Shown here: piece after piece, positions 24,601-31,500 of the stretch
How the letters are laid out: each line of letters opens with the position of its first letter
How positions within the stretch are numbered: the first letter of the stretch is position 1
Assembly (NCBI GenBank): GCA_937893495.1
Contig: CALBIE010000620.1
Span: 1 to 33,700, forward strand
From: an uncultured Verrucomicrobiales bacterium
Lineage (GTDB): Bacteria > Verrucomicrobiota > Verrucomicrobiia > Limisphaerales > JAYPXF01
Length of the DNA stretch: 33,700 nucleotides
Reading direction: 5' to 3'
The notes under the pieces: model-generated
The model's input: the letters and a program-made list of their open reading frames with translations, nothing else
Databases searched by the model: none
Told to the model about the DNA's origin: nothing
Translations under genes and position numbers: made by a program

Positions 24601-27600
24601 ATTTCGAGAAAGGTGCGAATGCCGTCGTCGTAGGCGGCGTTGATGACCTTGGGATAATTCACCCCGTCCAGCGCCTGCGCGAGGATGGACGCGGCGGCGG
24701 TCTCGCGGCTGACATCGTAGGATTTGCCCCACGCGCCGCTGTAGTAACGCACCCCCGCCGGCGGGTCCGTCGGAAACAGATGCAGATCGTGGTATTCCTT
24801 TTCGACCGGCTTGGCCACATCGCAATGCACGGTGGTGACGCCGTCAATCGGATACCAGTGGCACTTCAATCGCCGGACCACTTCATTTACGCCTTTGGCG
24901 TCACCGCCGATCACGCATTCCTCGGGTGTGTTGACGATCAGCAGGTAAACCTTTGAATAGTGACTCAACAGTTCGCCGACCTTCTCCGATGAACACGCGA
25001 CCACGCCAAGTTTCCAGTCAATCGGTTCCGACTCGGGAATTCCCCAGACCTTGCGGGCGGCCTTGCAAGGGCCGGCGAGGTCCGTGCTGAAAAGTGTGCC
25101 GGCTTTCATGCGTCGATACATCTCGTCACGATCCTTCCAGGCCCGGGTGGAAAACAATCCGGCGGATTCGCCGAGGCTGTAACCGACAACCGCATTCGGA
25201 TGAATGCCGCTTTGCTCGACGATATCCGTGACCATCGCGCCCAGGGCGACCTGGCCATAGATCATTGCGTGATGATCCTGATTGATCGCCTTGAGCGTTT
25301 GTTCGCTCCAGAACATCTGCGGCACCATCTGACCGGCGAGGTTGCCGTTTTCGCCGTCGAGCCGACGAATGACCTGCGGAAACTGCAGCGCCAGTTCCCT
25401 CCCCATGTCAGGATAGTGATTGCCGGAACCGGGATAGACAAAGCCGAGGCCATAATCGGGCAGGATGGAATGGGGATTGAAGAACACCCCCGCCTGCTCC
25501 AACTCCTGGATGGCGGGCGCCGAATCCGGTTCCGAACAAATGGCGGTGATCCGACCTCGGCAAAGATCCACCTGCGCGGACAATTGCGGGACGAACTGGG
25601 AAACGATTCCCAACTGCTTGCCGACATTGGTGGAGTGGTTGTGCGAACGATGCCATTGCCGCGCAAGCGATTCGATGCCGGTTCCCACAAACTCACCGGC
25701 CCCCTCAGCGAGTTCGTCCAGTTGCGCCTCGATGCTCTCCGCATTTTCCCCGGCGACGACAAACAGTGCCGCGGGACTGTCGCCGAGCGGCCGGGATTTC
25801 TCCAACTGCACGGTCGGATCGGACTGGTTTTCGTACGCCTGCAAAACCACGTGGGTGCAATTACCATCGACACTGAAGGAACTGACCCCGGCGAATCTCC
25901 GTTCAACCTTGCGGTCGCGCAGCCAGTACTGGGCCTTCGGCGAGCACGCGAGCTGGCCCGTGGATTCGAAGTGCGACCGGACGCGTTCGTGGCCGGGAAT
26001 GCCGGGAATGATTTCCTGAAACAGACTCAGCGAGGCCTTGGCAATGGAAGCCAGCCCCGACGCGGCACCGGTGTGGCCAATGCTGCCCATGCAACTGCTG
26101 ACGCGAATCGGCCGGTCAAGATGATCGCGATTGAAAAATCGGTTGAGCGCGCCCGCCTCGACCTTGTCCTCGTGCTCGTTGCCGCTGCCATGGGCCTCAA
26201 CGTAACCCACCGCGGCAGGCTCCACGTCGGCTTCGGCATACGCCCGCGCCAGGGCATCGAGATAAGTCTGTTCGCGCGGATAAACGGATTCACTTTCCCC
26301 GCCGATGGCGCTGCCGATTCCCTCGATGACACTGTAAATGCGATCCCCGTCGGCGATGGCATCCTCCACCCGTTTCAAAATCAGCGCAACCGCGCCTTCA
26401 CCGGGAATCGTGCCATCGGAATCCTGGCTGAACGGAACGTGATTCCCGGATTTGGAATAGGGCCGGCTCCCGTGCGTGCCCAGCACAGAGCGAATCTCAC
26501 CGGCCAGATCCACCGCCCCTACGAGAACATGATCGACCTCCTTGTTCTGCAAGGCGCGAACGCCGGCCTCCAACGCGCGGATGCCCGAAGCCTCCTCGCT
26601 CTGCACGGTGTGCGCCGGTCCGCCGATGCGGAACTCGCGGGCAATCCGGCTGGCGACGATGCCGCCAAGCGCGCCCATGGTGCGATTGGCGTTCAACGCC
26701 GGACCCGCGACATCGCGCAATTGATCGACCCAGTCCTCGAGATCCTCCTCGCCCAAATCCAGTTCCAATTCGCGATTCCATTGGCGGGCCTTTTCGAGCA
26801 GCGACCAGCGGAAGTGAAAATGCGTGGTGCCCAGATCGAGCCCGACCCCGATGAAAACGGCGGAGCGATGCGGTTCACGCGTATCCGATTGCAGATCGTC
26901 CAGCGCCCCACCGGCGACTTTCAGCATCAGCAACTGCTGCGGCAGCATCTCCTCCAGTTCCTTCGGCGGAATGCGAAATTGATTGATGGGAACCTTCAGG
27001 TCCGACAGGTAATACCCGGCGAACGGACAGTCTCCCGCCGCGGAGTTTTTGAACCACTTCGACTGCTGAAGGTTCCACCAGTTGGCATTGGGTTCCGGCT
27101 TCTCATCGCGCCGGCCAAACACGCGCTCCTGAAAAGCGGCCAGGCTGTCCCATTTGCCGAAGGCCGCGTCCATCGCGACAATCGCCACCTTCCCCGCTGG
27201 ATCGGGCGACGCAACGGTCGGTTTGGAAATTGATTTAGGCGACCTCTCCTTGCGCCATTCTTCGACCAGCAAATGGGCGTTGATGCCGCCGAATCCAAAT
27301 GCGCTGACGGCCGCCCGGCGAGGCGCATTGGCGGAGCGCCGGCGCCATTCGCGGGAGCGCGTCAGGATGGAAAACGGGCTGTTTTCCAAATCGATTCGTC
27401 CACCGGCCTTGGAAAAGTTCGCAATAGGCGGCAACGTGGCGTGCTTCATCGCGAGCAACGTCTTGATCAGTCCCGCACCGCCCGCTCCCGTCAACAGATG
27501 GCCGACGTTGGACTTGGCGGCCCCCAACAAACACTGGCCCGGCTTCCACTCCGTGTCGCTCCAGAGTTCCTTCAAGCTTTTGAATTCCACGGCGTCTCCG

Positions 27601-28598
27601 ACGGGCGTGCCGGTGGCATGGCACTCGATCAGATCCACCTGGTTCGGGTTCCAGCCCGCGTTCTCGTACGCCGAACGCATGGCGCGCACCTGTCCTTCGC
27701 TGCTCGGCGCGAGGATGTTGCCCTCGACATCGTTGGACAGGCCGATTCCGCGGATCGTTCCATAAATTTGATCGCCGTCGCGCAACGCATCGGACAACCG
27801 TTTCATCACCACGATGCCGGAGCCTTCACCGACGATCAATCCGTCGGCCCGTTCATCGAAGGGCGTGCATCGGCCGGACCGCGACAGCGCATGCAACTGA
27901 GAAAATCCCATCTGCGTGTAAAGACAGTCGGGTCGTGAGAGGCCGCCGCTGAGCATGACATCCGCCCGGCCACTCAAAAGTTCATCGGAGGCCAACTTGA
28001 TCGCGTAGAGCGACGAAGCGCAGGCCGCGTCAAGCGTGTAGCTTCCGTAACCAAGCCCCAGCGCGCGCGCCAACAGGCCGGCGGGAAGACCGGTGACGTA
28101 GCGGTTCAACGGTTGACCGCCGGTCTTCGCCGGTCGCTTGCGGCGTCCGAGAAGCTGTTCCTCGAATTCCGCGCCGAAGATTTCTTCACCCAGCGCGGAC
28201 GCGCCAGTGGTGGGCAGCGCGATGTTGCCGATGATGATTCCCGTGCGCTGCCGATTGATGGCCTCGTGGCTGTGGGTGTCGAGCCAGGCCTGGCGGCCGG
28301 CGTAGAGGAGGAGCCGGCAAACCTCATCCAGTCCGGCGACAAATTCGCGCGAGATTTCCAGACCATCCAGATCGAGCGCGTAATCCTGAATGAAGCAACC
28401 CCGATCCGTATAGACCTTGTCCGGCAGAATGCCCGACGTGTCCACGACGTCTTCCGGCGCGAGTGCCCAACGCCCCGCAGGCACGACCGACGAGGTGTCC
28501 GTTCCCTGCTCGATGATCTCCCAGAAACGATTCAGGTCCGCCGCCCCGGGAAACACTCCGCCCAGGCCGACGATGGCGATGGGTTCGGTGTTCCTCAT
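21618..28598 (-). CDS. pfaC: PfaC-like PUFA-type synthase: KS-CLF-AT-(hot-dog)x4
   Basis: The product has 2,326 residues from the ATG at 28598 (MRNTEPIAIVGLGGVFPGA), which overlaps the previous stop as ATGA; the longer frame from 28664 only adds upstream coding sequence. Domains: ketosynthase (about 5-455) with Cys193, His327 and His367; chain-length factor (about 470-925) in which Glu669 stands at the Cys position; acyltransferase (about 1050-1440) with Ser1141 in GYSLGESAG; and four FabA-like hot-dog units starting near 1580, 1795, 2005 and 2185. Units two and four carry catalytic His motifs (CHFVDDKVMPG, HFFQDPVCPG) and one and three do not. This fits two double-hot-dog dehydratases that isomerise and dehydrate. 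The AT sits between CLF and dehydratases, unlike the separate PfaB of Shewanella, and resembles myxobacterial Pfa3 (from memory). No acyltransferase of the AGPAT type or enoyl reductase is attached. Confidence 0.92.
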   Translation of the reverse strand: MRNTEPIAIVGLGGVFPGAADLNRFWEIIEQGTDTSSVVPAGRWALAPEDVVDTSGILPDKVYTDRGCFIQDYALDLDGLEISREFVAGLDEVCRLLLYAGRQAWLDTHSHEAINRQRTGIIIGNIALPTTGASALGEEIFGAEFEEQLLGRRKRPAKTGGQPLNRYVTGLPAGLLARALGLGYGSYTLDAACASSLYAIKLASDELLSGRADVMLSGGLSRPDCLYTQMGFSQLHALSRSGRCTPFDERADGLIVGEGSGIVVMKRLSDALRDGDQIYGTIRGIGLSNDVEGNILAPSSEGQVRAMRSAYENAGWNPNQVDLIECHATGTPVGDAVEFKSLKELWSDTEWKPGQCLLGAAKSNVGHLLTGAGGAGLIKTLLAMKHATLPPIANFSKAGGRIDLENSPFSILTRSREWRRRSANAPRRAAVSAFGFGGINAHLLVEEWRKERSPKSISKPTVASPDPAGKVAIVAMDAAFGKWDSLAAFQERVFGRRDEKPEPNANWWNLQQSKWFKNSAAGDCPFAGYYLSDLKVPINQFRIPPKELEEMLPQQLLMLKVAGGALDDLQSDTREPHRSAVFIGVGLDLGTTHFHFRWSLLEKARQWNRELELDLGEEDLEDWVDQLRDVAGPALNANRTMGALGGIVASRIAREFRIGGPAHTVQSEEASGIRALEAGVRALQNKEVDHVLVGAVDLAGEIRSVLGTHGSRPYSKSGNHVPFSQDSDGTIPGEGAVALILKRVEDAIADGDRIYSVIEGIGSAIGGESESVYPREQTYLDALARAYAEADVEPAAVGYVEAHGSGNEHEDKVEAGALNRFFNRDHLDRPIRVSSCMGSIGHTGAASGLASIAKASLSLFQEIIPGIPGHERVRSHFESTGQLACSPKAQYWLRDRKVERRFAGVSSFSVDGNCTHVVLQAYENQSDPTVQLEKSRPLGDSPAALFVVAGENAESIEAQLDELAEGAGEFVGTGIESLARQWHRSHNHSTNVGKQLGIVSQFVPQLSAQVDLCRGRITAICSEPDSAPAIQELEQAGVFFNPHSILPDYGLGFVYPGSGNHYPDMGRELALQFPQVIRRLDGENGNLAGQMVPQMFWSEQTLKAINQDHHAMIYGQVALGAMVTDIVEQSGIHPNAVVGYSLGESAGLFSTRAWKDRDEMYRRMKAGTLFSTDLAGPCKAARKVWGIPESEPIDWKLGVVACSSEKVGELLSHYSKVYLLIVNTPEECVIGGDAKGVNEVVRRLKCHWYPIDGVTTVHCDVAKPVEKEYHDLHLFPTDPPAGVRYYSGAWGKSYDVSRETAAASILAQALDGVNYPKVINAAYDDGIRTFLEMGPGASCSRMIPKILGDRPHLAISACFPGQGETITLLRFFAKLIGHQFSMNLDFLYAAEPPANRSPAHHRTVPMVSVPLGGKSFDVSLPDCNEPDVALFDPEPDYLIAEPEPDEQVGTLTTRMEYAPPSTLTPAFVSAPGTGDPFLEQLVRTTRARTLAHEQFLKFSENLQHAMTLAVKDQLELLAQRPAGSSVSLRLPQTNFRPTTKDSDRRSVAFDREACFEIAIGKLGNVLGEGFAEIDNHPTRVRLPDEPLMLVDRIMSISGEPRSMTHGSLVTEHDIHSGAWYLDGGKIPTCIAVEAGQADLFLSGYLGIDFQTKGLAVYRLLDAEITFHRSLPGPGSIIDYDIHIDGFFRQGSTWLFRFRFDGTVDGEPLLSMRNGCAGFFTEAELAAGKGIVHTQLDLRPVPGILPADWRELVPLTDESISDERLDALRDGDLAACFGERFRGLNLANPLTLPGDRMKLVDRVSSIKPQGGRFGLGIIRAEADIHPDDWFLTCHFVDDKVMPGTLMYECCLHTLRILLLRMGWVGETDHLTHGPVPGVTGKLKCRGQVIETTKKVVYEISIKEMGYRPEPYAIADALMYADGRPIVEMHDMSIRFEGWTREGIEALWQNNGATASAPASLAPRPTSQAPRFDNDRILAFAIGKPSAAFGEPYKVFDSGRVIARLPGPPYKFLDRIVEIDCEPWKMQAGGKIVAEYDVPPGEWYFAGNRQGDMPFAVLLEIALQPCGWLAGYIGSALTSDVDLSFRNLGGKAEQFFPIYPNAGTLSIKVHITRASSSGGMIIQHYEYEVHSRRGLAYQGNTYFGFFSKQALAQQVGIREAKLYGPTTDELSRAKKFSYPETGLFPGTRMRMIDRVETFVPDGGPEGLGYIRGTKDVNPNEWFFKAHFFQDPVCPGSLGLESFLQLLKVVMAEKFEIGESGRMEAMAVGQPHEWVYRGQILPTDNLVTVEAVVTDIDIENRLIRADGYLSVDGRIIYGMKDFTAAYRDA

Positions 28599-31500
28599 GC
28601 CTGCTGGAGCCGCGCCAGCCGATTTCGGGCAAACGCGGCCTTGAGCGAAGAATCCAGCACGCATTCATATCCCTCCATGGACGCGAGCAGCCTGCCTTTG
28701 GCGTCGAGGCATTCCATCCGCGCGCGAACAATCTGCTGTTCCACGGAGGTAACGCGAATGCGAACGGTCATCGCGTGATTGGGGAAACGACGGACGTATT
28801 GACGGAACTTCGCGAAGCCGGTCGGCAACGAATGCGCGCCCTGATGCTGGAGGCTCCACAAAATCATCATCTGAAAACTGCAATCGAGCATCAGCGGTTC
28901 CGTGATCCAGGTCTGCCGCAGCGGATCGTCAATCCAACTGGATGGCCGCGGAGCTGCGGAAATCGTGGCGGAAATGCCTTTCGCGTCGTTTTCCGTCAGC
29001 ACTTCGATGCCTTCGAGTTCCGTGCCATGAAAGAGAAATTCCGGTTGGTAAATCTCGGCGCGCGTGCGGCCGTCCGGCTTGCCGGCATCCGTGATCCGCG
29101 GGTCGGTCGCCTTGATGACGCTGTTACCGAGCAGCACCTGCGCGCGGGCGTGGATCCTGGTGCGTCCGTCTTGACTGCTGACCAGTTGCACGGGAACCAC
29201 CAGGCCACCAGCGGACTCCTTCGGCGTCAGGACGTTGGCTGAAAGACTCACCGACTCGTCTTCCGCAAGGATGATTCCCTTGAACACTGCAAAGTCGTTC
29301 AAGCCGTTGAACGCCATGCCCGGATGACCGTGCATCGCGGCGTGGGCCATCCATTCCACCATCAACGCTGCGGGCACAACGGCTTTCCCGTTCAGGACGT
29401 GCGAGCGAAGAAACGGAAAACGTTCCACCGAAACGATGGTTTCAAACGCCGGTTCACCCGACGGAGATTGCGATTCGGTGGTTTCCACCATTGCCGCCGC
29501 CGGACGATTGTTGAAATTGCCCAGGCCCGGTGAAGGAGCAACGACGACCACCTCGACGGGACCATTGACGCCAACCGACAATTCCCGGACGAGATAATCG
29601 GCACCGGCTCGCGGTTCGATCAGACCGACGCCTTCCTTTTCGAAAATCGCCTTCAGAGCGGAGTTGACCATGCCGCCGTTCCACGGTCCCCAATTCACGG
29701 AGACGACGCGACAATTCGGACGCCGTTGCGATTCGAACTGCGCGAGCTTGTTCAACACTTCGTTGGCCGCCGCGTAATCCACCTGACCCGTCCGTCCGTA
29801 GCGACCGGTGAAGGAGGAAAACAAGGCGATGAATTTCAGGTCGTCATCCTTGGCACTTTGGAGCAACGTCTTCAGACCATCGACCTTCGTCGAATAGACG
29901 TGTTCGAACTGTTCGCTGGTCTTGTCTTCAATCTTGCGATCCGCCAGCACGCCCGCGCCATGGATCAATCCGCGAATCGGCCCGAACTCCTTGCGGAGAC
30001 TGTCGAACAATGAACCGACAGCGGCGCCATCGCGGATGTCAACCGACCGATAGACCACCCGAGCGCCGGCTTGTTCCATCTGCTGGACATTCGCGGTGAC
30101 TTCACGATTTCCCATCCAACGGCGATATTGTTGCTCGACGTCCTTCAAGGTGGACTGCCCGTTCAAATTCGCGTGGATGGCGCGCTTGATATCCGCCGTT
30201 GTCGTAAGCGCGTTCAGCCAATCGGGTTCCTGTTCCGGAGTCGGACTGCGACCAAGCAGAACGAGTGTTGGTTGCATGGCTTTGGCCAGCGCGATGGCGG
30301 CTTGCGCGGTGACACCTCGTCCGCCACCGGACACCACGACGACATCCCCCTTCGCCAGCGGGAGCGTTGTCGCTTCGCCATTGATGGGAATCGACTGCAA
30401 TTCAACCGTGCTGCGCGCGTGATCGCTCAAGCCGATTTCCACCGGACCGTGCGTGAGCATCTCGCGGACAATGGTTCGGGCAGCCGTGCGAACGTCCCTC
30501 AACTCGGCATCCAAATCGATGGCCTTGCATTCGACTTCCGGCCACTCGTGCTTCGCCGTCTTGGTCATGCCCGCGAGGCCGCCGCTGAGTGGATTGCTGT
30601 TGCCGTTCAATCCCCGCAGACCGAAGCAACCGTCCAACCGCGAAATTGTGGCGAGCAAAGCGCCGCCGGATTGACCGCTCCGGCGCAAGGCCGGGCCGGC
30701 ATGCTGTATCAACGCAAATGATTCGAGGATTTGATCGTCCTGGTCATGCCCGGTGGCGGCGAGCACGATCAGCGCGCCAAGTCGCTCGGGAAGTTTCTGT
30801 TGGCTCAGCTTGCCGAGACGTTCGCGCACCACCCGATGACCGAGCGTTCCAAGTTCCTTTTCAATCTGCCGCGCGAGGTCGGTATTGTCATCGACCAACC
30901 AAATCAGCGCGCCTTTCGCCAGCTTGATCTTCTCGCGACTCCCGTTGCCGTGATACTCGGTTGATTTAACGACGAGCCGTTCGAGTGTCTGCTCGGCTTC
31001 AGAACTGAAATTTGCCGCGTGAACCGGAGTTGTCGGCGAAGCCGACGCGGCGGCGGGAACGGAGTCGCCAGCGCATAGGAATTGAACCACGTGTTGCAGC
31101 GTTTGGAACGTGCCGAGCGCCTCGGGTTTGATTTCCGGCACTTCGCTCAATTCATTCTGCAACGCTGACATGATCTCGACGCGCTTGATCGAATCGATGC
31201 CGAGATCCGAATCGAGGCCCATTTCGAGATTCAGCATCTCGACAGGATACCCGGTCTTGTCGGAAACGATGCGCAGCAGGGCTTCGCTCACGGCGGCCTC
31301 GTCGATGCCCTTCGCCGTCGTTGTCGCCGCGACCACGGGTTCGGCCGGCGCGCCGGTGGGAACCTGGCTCAAAAACGAGACGACCTGTTGCAGCGTCTGC
31401 AGACTCCCCAACTGATCCGGCTTGATTTCCGGCGCGTCAGGCAGACGGCTTTGCAACGCCGACATGATTTCAACACGCTTGATCGAATCGATGCCAAGAT

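Noticed and set aside
25200-27233. A 677-codon open frame on the plus strand
   Set aside because: It is fully antisense to the KS-CLF-AT part of the PfaC-like gene; its product shows no domain and reflects high-GC codon bias in the real gene.
28599-28664. Upstream start of the PfaC-like gene at 28664
   Set aside because: The extra 22 residues overlap the end of the preceding gene and lack KS features; the ATG at 28598 starts the conserved KS and makes a standard ATGA overlap.
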